Positions 31,640 to 45,100 of a DNA stretch of 64,000 nucleotides are shown piece by piece. Both the position numbers and the translations under genes were made by a program. Source of the stretch: Talpa occidentalis (taxonomy: Eukaryota > Chordata > Mammalia > Eulipotyphla > Talpidae); contig NW_023601104.1 of assembly GCF_014898055.3 (NCBI RefSeq), forward strand, positions 43,526,210-43,590,209, read 5' to 3'. The notes beneath the pieces are model-generated. The model searched no databases. It was not told the origin of the DNA and saw only the letters and a list, made by a program, of their open reading frames with translations. The stretch's first letter is position 1; the number at the start of each line of letters is the position of its first letter.

Positions 31640-32300
31640 TTGCGATGGTGAATTTTATATGTCAACATTACTTGAAGACAGACTGCCCCATAACAGGTCA
31701 AACATTATTCTGGGTGGGGCATGAGTGTGTTTTTGTATGGCATTAACATTTGAATCAGTATACAGTAAAGCTAGTTGTTCTTCCTAAGGTGGGTGGGCCT
31801 CATCCAATCAGCTAAAGGCCTGAATAGAACAGGAAGACTGACTGAGCTTCCCTGGAATAGGGGTAACTTCTCCTGTCTGACAGCTTCAATTTTATGAAAT
31901 GGATATCAGATTTCTTGCTTTTGGGCAAGAAAGTCTGAGACTAAGACTTATACTGACTATAACCTCACCTGGGTCTCTAATTTGCTGATTGTGGATCTTG
32001 AAACTTCTCAGTCTCCATGATTTCAGACTCCAAAACAAAGTCGATTCTTTATAATAAATTATATATTTATATATATGTTATGTATATAAATGTATTTAAG
32101 TACATTAGGTTTTACTTATATACATGCATGTATGTATAGATAACTGGGTCATATACATATATTAGAACTATATATTATATATAATATATAGTTCTAATGC
32201 ATATGTTCTTTATGTTCTATATATTATGTTCATATATATATATTTATGATTTGTATATATCTCGTTGGTTCCGTTTCTCTGGAGAGTCCTAATATAGTAG
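31640..32300 (+). repeat. ERVL-type LTR (MLT2-like), solo
   Basis: It opens with 'gatggtgaattttatatgtcaac' and carries 'ttctgggtggggcatgagtgtg', 'ggtgggcctcatccaatcagctaaaggcctgaatagaac' and 'cttctcagtctccatgat'. It ends with an AT-rich stretch then 'ttggttccgtttctctggagagtcctaata'. That order is typical of MLT2 LTRs. The AT stretch near the 3' end is expanded and holds a long palindrome. Confidence 0.8.
32161..32198. repeat. Perfect 38-bp palindrome
   Basis: Bases 32161-32179 read attagaactatatattata, and 32180-32198 are their exact reverse complement, with no spacer. It could form a cruciform. It lies in the AT-expanded 3' part of the MLT2-like LTR. Confidence 0.95.
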
Positions 32301-35300
32301 TACACAAAACAAAATGCCACGACCTTGCTTTTCTAGTTTCCCTTCCAGTTGTGATATGACCCAGTTATTTAGATATTGTCTGGAAGATTTGCCTTATATT
32401 TTGAATGAGAAATTTCCAGGTCCTTTTTGTTTGACTACAATTAAGATTCTTTAAAAAAAAAATTATTTCTTGTTAGTGTTTTGACAGTATAGGATTCCCC
32501 ACCTCAGAGGTAGTTACCATAGCACTACCATCATTGAATCACCCCTTATCCTCCACCATAGTCCAATGTGCTTCCCCCCATTACGATATTATGCCATTGT
32601 CGTAATATTGGGGAAACAAAAGAAGTTATACTCAGACTGAACAAAGCATATATATTACTGTTAATTTATGTTCTAATGCTTTTCTTAGTATTTTGTATTT
32701 ACCTAAATATTTTATATGTGATACATAATGAATTTCAGTCGTATCCATTCATTGGTAATTATCTAAAAGAATTGTTTAGCCCTCTTGCTAAGGAGTACTT
32801 ACTGTTTTATTTCCAATTATACCTTAGTTGGAGCTACTTGAGAAGGCAGCTAGGCAGTTCAGTATATAGGATTGGAGAAAAAATTAAACCTGTGGAACAA
32901 ACAATTAAAATTGTCAGCAAAAGCCTACATCAATGTTATTCCTATGAAGCAGTGGCATGCTTATAAACATAAAAGAAAGCAGGTCACATGCTGAATGAAC
33001 AATGTTAATTAAAATAATCAACTATATAGAAAACAGTTATAAGAAAACCTAATGACAAACAGCTTTCTCGCACACACGCACACTCTTGCTCTCAATAGCT
33101 TTTAATATTGCAGGTTTGATTTGCTTTTCCTAATTCTACTTACAGTTAACCTTTTAAAAGCTTAATAATAATTCTCATTACAGTTACCTCTTTACCCACC
33201 TTTTGTGGAAAGGAGGTTAGGAATATCTCTGAAGGAAAAGGACAGCTGAAAGTGAACCAGCCATAATAGTCTACAGGATACTTTCAGAAGTGGCACAACT
33301 GGAATAAGAACTAGACTAGGACTTCTGTTCTGACTTTAAGTACTGTCTAACCACAACTTAAGGGGCACTTTCTGATTCATCCATAAATAATAATAAGTTT
33401 TGCCATTTTCTTTCCAGTTCTCATAACTCTTTTACAATTTCCTTTTCACCACATTCATTCTGTTTCAAATACTCATAAAACAGTGGCAATGATGACAACA
33501 GCATTGTTTTTGGGTTTGCCATGACAAGGATGAGTCACTAAACTAATGGTCAGAGACCAGAGGAACACTGAGATACTCTTACTTTGGGTGTGATGTGCTG
33601 GTGAACTCTAGGAGGAAAGTAAGGAAATGAGCATGATGGGATATGACTGCAAAGCACCCAGAAGAAAAGAGAAAAAAAAAGTAAAGCCATGACTGAAGCA
33701 AGAAGATCTAATTGTTACTATGCTTAGTAGGGACTGAAATTGATTATAATCCATTTAAAAAGAGGTGAAGAAAAAAGGGCATTAATTAGACTTCATGGTG
33801 TGTAGTTCTAAAAATGTGGTTTCGAGATAAATTAAGAAATATTTTCACTTTCTCGTACATTAAATGATCTGACACTTTAGCTATATTTGAAATATCTTAT
33901 GATAATTAGCACTAACAGTTCTCTTTTACAACTTCCAAAGAAATTTTATGTGATTACTTCATATGGTTTGCCTAAGATAGGAAATGCAGAAATACTTTTA
34001 GTTTGTGGAGCACTTAATTTATCTAGTTGGTGTCCACCGTCGTGTCATACAATTCCTTTTAACTCATTCTATTCATTCACCACAAAGTCTTTGAACTTAA
34101 ACTTTTCTAGACACTGCTTAGCCTTTATTTGCTAGCTTATCCTTCTCGACGATTTCTAATTCATCCTTCTAAACCTGATGACTGTGAGGAGTAACTGCCG
34201 GGTGTTGTTCCTGTTGAGGTGGAGGTGGGGAAAGGGATGGGGAGCTAGGAGTCATCAAAAGGGCAGAAACCGGCATGGTCACCTTTGTGTGGCCCTATGA
34301 GGTCAACCATTTGGCTTTTGGCTTCTATGGATCATTCCTTGCAATACCCAAGGTCCCTTAAGGAGCCAAAACCATTTTCACAGATGGAAAATACACAGCT
34401 AACTTTTATTGTGGTAATCAGTTTAGTAGAGAGGCTCAAGTTTGATAAGTTGTACCTTAGCTATGCAAACAGTGAATGGTTGATGAACTGATGTTTTTAA
34501 TTCCATAAAATATATATATTTAATTTTACTTAATTAAAACAAATAACCTTTAGTAAGTGTGAAAAATATACCTGAATCGTTCCTTCAACACAATAGCTAT
34601 TAACTTTCCAGGGACTAAAACTAACTCTCACATCTCACAGGAATCAGAAGAGTCTTATATCTATGCAAAGAACAAACAATTTTCAGCCTTTATTTAATTT
34701 TAAAGGCATTTCAAAAATGTACATTTACTTCCAGGATGATTTTCCAGAAGAAATTGAGAAAGGTTGATCTGTAAATAAAATGTCCCACAAAAGACATAAA
34801 TGATGTTCAGAGTAATAAGTAAATACATCATGGGGAACTGATTAGTGATTATATCAGTTAAATCCAAAATGACTACTCATTAATTGAAGTGTAAGTTAAT
34901 CTTTCCTAAATTACCTAACCAGGTTGTGTTTCTTATTCAGGACACTCTAAATTACTCTTCCACCAAATGCTCAAATTCAGCCACATTTATCTTGCTTTAT
35001 ATTTGAACCATGATCTTACACAGATTTTGTTTTCCTTCAGAAAGTTTTAAATCCCAGCCTCTCTTTTTGATAGAAAAGGTATGTGCTATATTTTCTTCAT
35101 CATTAAATCATGAACATCTTAATAATAAAATTTTTGTAATTGTATCAATTTTATTCTTGAGAATATTCTTCATGGACTTTGGATTCTAATTTGTGTGAAC
35201 TTTATTCATAAATTTGCATCTATACCAATTTCATTTGGATCATGAAACTTAGTCTTATATCTATCCTTTCCCCATGTTCCTCAAAGAAACATTACCTCAT

Positions 35301-35935
35301 GTTTAGCATTTTAAAAAGTTTACAGTTTTATTGAGGTGTAAATGATAAACAAAAACTCTACACACTAAATTATACAAGCTGATGAATTTGGTCATATGCA
35401 TGCAGTCATGAAAGTTTCTGCTTTGCTTTAAAGAATCACGATAATTTTACTCTTCTTGTCAATGACTGGTTCAGGAATATGATTGGCCAATGAGAAATAA
35501 GAGTAAATATGCTAAAGGCATCTAGAATTGTCTCATTCACTGATTAAAAATAGATAGAGGAAATGAGCAGAGATGAAGAGATTCTTTCTCTCTCTAAACC
35601 TGCTATACTTACTCATGTCTAGATGTGATATTTCAGCTGAATTAGGCACTGTGTGATCCTGGGGGTAGTTTTTCAAGAGGTAGCTGAGCAGAAAGTTAAA
35701 AAGAAATTGGATCCTTGGTGATGAAATTGAATCAATGAATTAATCAACCCTGAAGCCTCGCTAACTCAGGATGTTCTAATTTTGAAATAATACATTTTCT
35801 TTATTGTTTAAACCAGTTGAGTTAGAGCTTTCTGCTACTCTTTGCCAAAGGCATCCTAACTAATTAACTGACAGTTTTAAATTTCATCAAATTCTTAGGT
35901 TTGTTCAACTCTATTTCTCATGTCTTACTTTTTTT
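32301..35935. other. Non-coding AT-rich stretch
   Basis: No supported gene. A 132-codon plus-strand frame (32568-32966) has hydrophobic parts but no recognisable family, lies in AT-rich sequence and has no regulatory context. A short L1-type 'gttttattgaggtgtaaatga' word at about 35325-35400 is probably an L1 3' UTR fragment on the minus strand. Confidence 0.45.
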
Positions 35936-35939
35936 CAAC

Positions 35940-36850
35940 TTCTATTTTGTTTTGCCTAAATTTATCTTTAAAGAAGTATTTTGTCTGAAAGAGTATGAAC
36001 CATTGTGTGTTTGAGAAAAAAAATCTCTATCTTATATATGTTTATCGAACATACGTTTATCTCAATGTTCAATATTAGCTAGACATAGTATTTTGTTCCA
36101 AAATGATTTTTCTGAAGAACTTTGAAGGCTCTGCATCATGAACCTCTAGCTTCCAAGGTTTTTGATATAAAGTCTCACGCAAGTTTGATTTTCATTCATG
36201 TGTAGCTAAGCTATGTTTTCCCTCTGGACAATTTTAAGATTATTTCTCCTCTTTATTCTTACAGTTTGAAATTTCACAAGATATTTCATATGTTCTCTTT
36301 TATTTTGTTCCTTTGTATCTGCGAGTCTCTTTTAATCTAACAACATGGATCGTCAGCTCAGAGAACTTTTCTACTATTCCTTTGATTATTTTCTCACTTC
36401 CATTTGCTACCAGAAGTCTAATTAGATAGAAGAACCTATCTTCCACATCTCTTAATATTCTTATTTTCTTCCTTATCTCTTTCACTATTTCCCTTTTTTT
36501 AAAAAAAGATTTATTTATTTATTTATACAAGCACTGGGCACAGTCAGACGCGCGGGAGGGTGACAGAACTCACCAGAGCCAGAACAGGGAGCAGAATAGG
36601 TAGAAGGACCAAAGTACACTGCTGAGGGGAGCAGCGGGCAGCAGGAGAGGTCTGCTTGCCATGTGGGACCCTCCTCTGGTGGCCGGGGAGCAGCCGGGGA
36701 TCGAACTGGTGCTGCAGAGGCTGCGGGCAGCTTCGCAACCCAGCGCTCAACCGCTGTGCCACAGGGGAGGCCTCACTATTTCCCTTTTATGTTCATATTT
36801 TCTTGTACGAAGTTCCTCAACTTCATTTTTCAAATTAACAATCATAATCT
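35940..36850 (-). repeat. Probable old L1 fragment, interrupted by a SINE
   Basis: The plus strand reads pyrimidine-rich 'gattatttctcctctttattctt', 'tttcatatgttctcttttattttgttcc' and 'ttgattattttctcacttccat'. This resembles the reverse complement of an L1 upstream region. A SINE with a duplicated target lies in it at 36498-36772. Confidence 0.4.
36498..36772 (-). repeat. tRNA-derived SINE, subtype B, minus strand
   Basis: The sense head is ggcctcccctgtggcacagcgg with a ggttcgatcc-like B box (atcgaact on the plus strand). The body is CpG-containing and the tail is (ataa)n then poly(A). A perfect target duplication tcactatttccctttt lies at 36482-36497 and 36773-36788. Confidence 0.95.
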
Positions 36851-36934
36851 TGTAATCACAATCATAATCATAATAATCAAGCACACACCATGCTTACTGT
36901 TATGCTGGAAATACAGTACATTTATCAGTTTACA

Positions 36935-37085
36935 GAATGTTCACAGTAAACCCAAATGGTACATACTAACATAATCCTCATTTTACTGATAAGGAGAGTG
37001 AAGTAAAGAGAGCTTAAGTAACCGTCCAAGGTTGCATAGCTACAAATTCAGAGACCGTGATTCCAGACTTTGTACTTTTAGCAAT
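36935..37085 (-). repeat. MIR SINE, minus strand
   Basis: 'cctcattttactgataaggaga' followed by 'agagagcttaagtaaccgtccaaggttgcatagcta' is the reverse complement of the MIR core region. Confidence 0.7.
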
Positions 37086-37089
37086 TTTA

Positions 37090-40000
37090 TCCTGACTCAC
37101 TATTTTCCAGCTGAGAGGTATACAAAAAATATAAAGATCATTGTTCAAGAGATGAGCAAGACAAGCAAATGGGCACTGCCCCTGGCTTTCTTTTGACTTC
37201 CTCACAGGGACTTGTCTGATGTTCAGTCATCAACACAGCTCATGAAGAGCAAGATCTTTTTACTTAGGTCAGAGAAGCCAGAACGATAACTTCTCTCTTA
37301 TACTATCATTGAGAGGAGGGAAATCAAAACACTTCAAAGTTCTCTTCTAACACAATGGAAATGTTTTGCGCATGTCTGTGGCTTTTTTCTAGATTCTTTT
37401 TCTTACTGTCACCAGGCTAAGACATTGCTTGCCCATGTTTACTCTATCCCCGCCTTTCTTTTTAAGTCTAAAATTTCTAGAAGCAGCCCTAGTTTCTGTA
37501 TTTTGGGTCACAGTCATTAACAGTCCATCTGCTTTCTGGTTTCCTCACGTTCTCCAAACTGTCATGAATATTTCAGGTAGTCTTTCTTGTTACCAAGATT
37601 GTCACAGATTTTTTTTTTTTTGGTACAATTCTGAGTCTAATTTTGTTGCCACTTCAAGTGTGTGGTGAAGGATAAGGGGATGGATGTGCTCCCAAATGCA
37701 CGGCAGTCTGAATTCCTCCAGTTTTTGAAATATTTATCCAACTATTCATCCATGCTCTTCAAAAAGATGTTTACCCCTACCCCTAGAGTATGGAATAAGG
37801 AAAATCTTTCCAGGAAATCCACTCTGACCTTTCTTTCTTTTTTTTTTTTTTTTTTTTTTGCTAATAAGTAGGCCACTCTATAAACCCTACCATAAAACCA
37901 GTGTGCATAACACTGGGACATTCTCTAACTAAGTATCACCAACTCTGCTGAATATGCTATTTCATTTTCAAAGTATACTTTGTAATACGCAAATTTTATC
38001 ATTCTATGTTTGAGTGAAGGGAAGGAGTACCTAGTGTGCAGCTTAAGACATGACTGCATTTGGCAGCTATATAGATATATAGCTGAAAATAATTTTTTAA
38101 AAATTTGGCCATTTGACAAATGGTATTATTAGTCTTAATTAGTTCAGGCACCACTTGCAGAACTATGCTTCATCTGTTCCTTGTAAAGGAAAAGAAGTTC
38201 AAATTCAATAAGCAAAAAATCTTAACCATCAACAAACAAAAAAGAAAAAAAAATCTATGTAATTAAAGGCAACAATGGTTTTGACTTATTATTACTGGAA
38301 CTTTCAACACAATCTGAGGTACAGTTGTAATAAATTATATTTTCCCCAGAATGTCAAATACTTCAATTTGGTTTTGGCATTTAATCTGCTGGAAAAAAAA
38401 TATTTATTTCTCTTTCTATATATGCCCCTGAAGCCAGAGACATCATCCTTTGTGTAACTTTTCTTTTGAATCCAAATTGAAGAGGTAGTTAAGCATATTT
38501 AGACCACTGGAAATGTTCCTAAATGTTGTATCGGGAATTATAATCAAACTGGATGAGGAAGCTCTTGGATGATAGGTGGGGATGGTAGCAGGTCATGGAG
38601 TTTCCTTTTTATCTGCCTCAAGGATGCCAAGAACATTTTTCACCAGCAGCACCACTCAGTGTTGATTGTACATATTGGCCAAAGGGAGCTGTCACCTGAA
38701 TTAATAGCTGGAATTTCTGAGACTGGGAGCACATTGCTGTTGCTGCCTGTTTCTAGAATATAGCTACATTGACACTCAGAACTCTGCCAGATCCCAACTT
38801 GTAAGTGAGGTCATTTGTTATATCTTTTTATTATTTTTCTTATGTGGACCACAATTAATTCAGCCAACTAGAAACAGGAATGAATTGTCTGCTCCATTAG
38901 TGGCCTCCACTGGTTCAATGCCAATGACATTTAGGTCCAGGCACAGTTGTCTCTTTTGTCCTCTGATCTTGCCATTTCTAGCTCTCAAAAGAGTGAAGCT
39001 TCGGTGTCAATCAAAACATTAAGCGACCATTGGAATAATCTTAATAACAAAAAATAATAACACTGTCACTTTACGCTTCATCTGTTTGCATTGCTCTTTA
39101 AAATATGAACTTCTTATGGCTTCATTTCCCCAAATGTCACTCTTTAATCTTTGTTTTATTCCTGTTAAAACAATAAAACACCTGATATGACAATCTTCAT
39201 CACAGGATTTTTTAAGTTATATTTTTCTGCTTTGTCAAAACCATTTCTTCAGCTACTTTTGTTAGACTGAGAGTAAGGCATTTTTCTCTACATCAAAAAT
39301 ATGGGTAGTTTAAGAATCTATAGACAGAATTAATTTCTATAATTATGGCCCCACATTTAGATCAGAGCTTTCTTAATACTCTGTGTTGCAGATGCATATT
39401 TCCTTGGCCCATTCTTAATCTATTGTTACCCTTGACTTAAAATTACTTTTTATTTTACCTAAACCTACATAATATTTTGTGCAGACACTCATACCTATTC
39501 ATTATTTTCCCTACAAATATTAATTCTTTATATCAGTACAGAAAGAACCCTTGGGGATTAGAGATAATTATTTTTTTCACTAATAGATTGCCTACTTTTA
39601 TTGGTATAAAATATTTGGATAACAAAACTATTAGTCACAAATAAAATCCCCGTTTGCTTTAATTTTAGTACTATAAATAGAATATCTGCCAGAATTCTGT
39701 TGGCAATACTTTTATCTTAAAAAATAAATACTGAGCAAAATGACTACAGCTAACACAAATGTAATAATAATGTTAACAATGCTAATAAATACACACATTG
39801 CAGCTTGAGTAAGATAGGTGCTGGCTTTTATAGTAACATTTAATTAATCATTATTTTTCTCTTTCCACTAGAAAAGAAAGGGATAGAATTATGAAACATG
39901 TCTTTCCATAACAAATCAATCAAAGAAATATGAACTTACGAGAGCAAATTTATCGGATTTCTAAAACATATGCAACCTGGAACTAAGAGTGTTTAAAGTT

Positions 40001-41555
40001 ATCAGGAAATGTGGACACACTCCCCCTCATCTGGGAGCCAGAGATCATTAGCAGTAATTCACAGCCAGCACATGGTTACATGCTTATAAATATGGTCACC
40101 TTACAAAAATGAACAATGATGCAAAATATAAATAATTTTTTAAAAATATGATTACCTGTTTATTGGTTGGTTGATTGAATCCTCGTTCCAGAAAAGATTT
40201 CAGAAATCTTAAAAAGGCAAAAATTTTGTAGAGTATATAAATTGGAAAGAGAGGAACAAATACAAAGTTGCAACATTAATATAGAGTCAGGTATGAGGTT
40301 ATAAATTCGGGACACAATCTACCACAGTGAATACGGGGCAGTTTCTGAGGACCCTTGGCGAGCGATTTTGGGGCAGGGGGGGACAAGCTATTCTTTTTTT
40401 CAAAATTGAAGAAATGTTGTCAAGATTGTTTGTGACTTGAAAATCTTGCATTCAAGCTTCAGATGACCTACCTAGGGATACAGAGAAAGTTGTAAAGAAA
40501 TCAGAAAAGCAACATTCTCTACGTCTTTTTTAAACAAGCTTATTCTTTGAAAACCTGGGATATAAATTAATTCAATTTTTAAGCATGTTGAATTAATTGA
40601 AAAACATGACTATTTTTCAACATGTTAAAACAAAGAGATGGGGAGGCACTGTACACAAAGTAAGAAAACCTTGTGGAATAGTTCATAAAGAAAAGTATAA
40701 GAAGGATATACTTTAAAATGTTAATAGTTTCTGTCTGTGGGTAATGTGATTACAGGTGGTTATTTTAAACTTTAAAAAATTAGAATTGTTATTTTCTACA
40801 ATGAAGATGTACTAATTTGTAACAAAAGATAATCAACAAATATTTTTTCAAAATGAAAAAATATAAATAAAATGATTATTGCTTTGGCTTCATGAAGATT
40901 CAAGACATAACAAACAAATACACAAATATGAATTAATAATACAAAGGAAATAGCATAGAATACAAAATATGAAATTTATATGTATAACCATAGCATCATA
41001 TTTTTATCTTTAGATCAATTCTGCTTATTAGGTATTATAATTCTTACTTAATGGTTGGATACATCAAACTGCCTCCTCAGCTTGCCAACCTGGATGCCTA
41101 GCACAGTGTTCAAAACTGAACTACTGATAATTGTTGTCTTTCCCATCTCAACTGATGGGGACTCCATTGTGCCATTGTGGCAAAAAAATTCTTGGAGTCA
41201 TTGTTGAATTCTTTCTTATTTATGTATCATGTTGAATTCAAAAGAAAATCTTATTGGTTACATCTTCAAGATATATCCAGAATTTGACCATTTTCCATTA
41301 CTTTCACTACTATCGCTTTCACTTAAGACAATTATCATCACTTGTGTGATTCACATAATATGCTCCCATACAGTGTCCTTGCTTGCACTTCTGTCTGCCA
41401 CAGTGTAATCTCAACAGAGCAGCCTGAATGATCCTTTCAAGATGCAAGCAGTCAACAATAACATACATCTGAAGAGGTAGGGACCTCAACTTCTGATTTA
41501 TATACCATATTGTCAACCAACATCACCTCTATCAAAAACAATATAAACAGCAATC
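37090..41555. other. Non-coding AT-rich stretch
   Basis: No ORF above 80 codons with supporting features. T-runs lie at about 37609-37622 and 37838-37859. No RNA gene or named repeat was identified with confidence. Confidence 0.5.
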
Positions 41556-41559
41556 AAAA

Positions 41560-42110
41560 ATCTAAATAAAAATACAAGTTAGATCAAGTCATTCCTTTAT
41601 TCAGGTGTGCTGAAAACCTGTTTTCACTCAGAGTAGAAAACAAAGTCCTGAAATGAATTATGAGGGCCTCCAAGTTCTGGGGCCTCCATGCCCTCATTAT
41701 TTCTTGGATCTTATCACTTCCTACTCTTCCCTACTCATTCCACTTCTACTCATACCTGGTTCTTTGCCCTTTTTCTGTACTACAGGCCTCAGGACCTTTG
41801 CACTGATTGTTTTCTTAGCTGGGATTGCATTTTAAGTGATAGACATATGGCGAAAACCTTTATCGATTTGAAGACTTTGCTTAAATATTATCTTTATGAT
41901 AAACCCTACTCTTATAATCCAAGTTAAAATTTCAATCTGCCCCTGTGTTTTCCACCCCCTTTATTCTATTCTACATTTAAAAAAATTTAACTTTCCAACT
42001 TTTAACATACTGTATGATTTACCTACTTTGTATATTTTAAAAGATCTGTGTGTCAGTCTCCTCTCCCTGAATGTAAGCTATTTGTTTTGTTGATAGTTAC
42101 ATTCAAGCAT
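41560..42110 (+). repeat. L2 fragment
   Basis: 'agatcaagtcattcctttattcaggtgtgctgaaaacctg', 'ggcctccaagttctggggcctccatgccc', 'ctcaggacctttgcactgattgttttcttagctgggattg' and a 3'-ward 'gtctcctctccctgaatgtaag' appear in L2 order. The 60-93 codon frames here are L2 debris or chance. Confidence 0.7.
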
Positions 42111-45100
42111 AGTCACAGCTCTTAAAAATTATTTGTTAAATTTTATTATATAAAATGAGATTTTTTTAAGTTACATATCTTATCCCAATTTTCAAGATGA
42201 GAAAAGAGAAATATCCTGATTTATTTAACTATTATTTAACTATTCTATGAGGCTGTGGTTAGTACCTTAAGAGAGCTATAATAAACAATGAAGAAAAATA
42301 ACGTTCAATGGGGAAAAGTCAAGAAATGCTCCATGAAACATTTCATGATTGGACTTCCAGAATGGGGAGGGTTTCAAGCTACAGTGAGGGAAACATCCCA
42401 ACAGGAAAAGCATGAACTGTGGAAAAAACAGAGCTGAGGTCATCTTCCTTAGGAGCATATGCTGTTTGAAGATGTGGCTACAGTTCATGATCTGTATGGA
42501 CAGAGCATCAGGAGCCTGGAAGACTCACGGGAAACAAGGCACAAGTGATCAGATAAGACTTACTCTGGGGCACCCTGAATGGTATGGTGAATTCTTAGCA
42601 TTTAATCTAGTAATTACTGGAAAGCCCTTTGACATTTTCAAGCAACAGGCTGACATATTAAAGATAGACTTCAGGAAGATTAATGTCAACTGACAGTAAA
42701 ATGCTCTCGGGTTTAGAAAGGGTAGGTGGGAAGACAGTTAGAAAACTATTATGGTTGTCCAGGTGAGGAGTAATGAGGGCTTCTGCAAGTATTCTGTAAA
42801 TGGGAATGAAAAGAAGGAAAAAGGTAAAGAAGTCATTGTAAAGATAGTGGAGGTAGAATGAACATAAGTTGGCAGGTAATGTAAGGGGTACTAGATGGGT
42901 GAAATATGATATCTTAGGTTTTGGGCTGCAGTGATAGAACAAACAGAAAGCCAGGAGCTATTTCAGGAGGTGCTGCAACCATCTCCCTGTAGATGCTGTA
43001 TTTAACTGCCAAGGAGCTTGGGTGGGCATCCAACCAGCACTCTGACATGGGGTCCTCCCAGCATTCTTCAATCTCATCATCCATTCTTGAGAGTCCCCTG
43101 CATATAGCAAAACATCACATACATAACTGTTCACAGGCACTGGTAAAGCTCACTGGGAAGCCAGTTTCTTCCTCTGGCATACAAGTAAATGTTTCAGGGG
43201 ATGTTTTTGTTTGTGTTGGTTTTTCTTAATCAATTGCAATTGAATGTGTCAATTCCAGACTCTATCGCAAAGAGCATTTGTTCCTAAGAAATATTAACTC
43301 AGCCATGTTGCCCTCCTCCTTGGTACAGCCTTTTATTTCCTGGTTCCACCTCGGCTAGGTCAGGACAGCACTACAAAAGTGCCTTAATTGCCAGATGATG
43401 GGAACTGAATTAATCTATAGCAGATGAACGAGGATAATGAAATCATTTTCTTTTCTCTCAATGGTCTGTGCAGCATCATCTCTTCTGATACACTTCAGTG
43501 TCTGACCTTTTAAACTGACAGGATGTTCACTGCTGAGGCTTTTTAAAGACATCTATCTCTCCACAGAAAAATGGAAGCCAGACATCCAAGACCGACTTAT
43601 ATTTGTCTGTGAATCAAGCTGTCATTTTTGTTCTGCCAGAGTCTGTTATCACGTCTGGACAAGTAATTATTCTCTAGGTTAGGTTCTTACAACCTTGAAT
43701 TTTTAGGAAAGTCCTTGAGACTGAAAGCAGTCACTTTCTTGCTGCTGTGGTTCATGCATATTAGTGAGTTATGTGGTAGCTTGGCAGCTATTACAGCTAT
43801 TAAGCATTTAGTCTATTTAGCACATGATTCTTTAACTTCGAAAGAGCTTCTAGCCTCCATCTGTTTCCCCTATTTATTAAAATCCCTACTTAGTTCTCCA
43901 ATGGCATTGAGGCAACTGACAGCACATTCTTTGTGGATCATGTGTAAGCTGGGGCAGCGAAGGAAATGACAGAGCCAGAACAGTCCATGAGCTTCTCAGG
44001 GTTCCATGGATACTCAGATTGGAAAGTTGGAAAGAAAGGTCTTCCAATTTAGCACTTTTTTCTGCTGTCAACTAGGGAATCTGGTACATGTTGCTCAATG
44101 AAATGTGGCCAACGGACAATAGGGTGGGGCTGGCAGAGGACAACAAGTCCCAGATTCTTTTGCGGACGTTGGAAACACACTTTAGTACTTGGAACATGAA
44201 ATCTATTTCAAAGTGATGCTGCTCATCTAAGTTGCTAAGCATTCCAAGTCCACTCAGAATCCAATAGTTTCCAATGAAAACCTTAGGTCAGATTTCAGGG
44301 GAAAAAAATCCTCAGTGAGAGATTTAATAATGTATAAAGAGAACAGCACTTCCTACAGAATTCTGTTTGAAATTGAGAATTGTTAGAATAAAAATTTCAT
44401 TACCTATTTCTGCTTGGAAGAGAAACCATTTGCAAGCAGTTAAACAGTTGGTCAGTCATGGGTTTTTATGTAGTGTGAATTTCAGTTTGGTAGTTTGATG
44501 ATAATATTTTCACTATATTTTGAAAAGATCCTTTTCCTTGTCATGCTCATTTAGCCTTAGAAAGTCACACTCTTGGGCAGAAACCCACTCACCCCTTTGC
44601 TGCTCCTCACTTCATCACCCTGCTCTGAAGCCATCAGCATGAGTAGGATATGGCACATGGATTGTTTAGTTTTAATCTTTAAAATATCAATAATATAAAA
44701 TTGTAGCTCAACATCCACAATAAAGAAGGTAAGGGCAGAAGGATTGAAAGTGAGGACAAGAAATCAATCCATGTTGCAGATGGACAGGAATGAAGAGGAA
44801 GGCATGCTTTCTCCTTCTGAAGAATGACAGAAGAGGCAAAGGGTCTGCGCTGACCCCCAATGCACATCTCCATTTCCAAATGATACGTGACCTTGACCAC
44901 CCTCCTTCTCTTTATATTTCCGGATGAGCAACAGTCATTTCCTCTCCCATCAGTTATGCAAGACTGATCCAAGAGTTTTAGTATTATTAGGTAACACATC
45001 ATTAAAACAAAATCTACTTATGACATTATCACTAGTTATTTCCCCTATAATGTCAGAAAGACACTACAGTTGAGGAAATCAGGCTTTCTGAGAAATGCAT

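Noticed and set aside
32568..32966. 132-codon plus-strand frame as a membrane protein gene
   Set aside because: AT-rich composition makes hydrophobic codons common; no family similarity, no promoter, no conserved motif.
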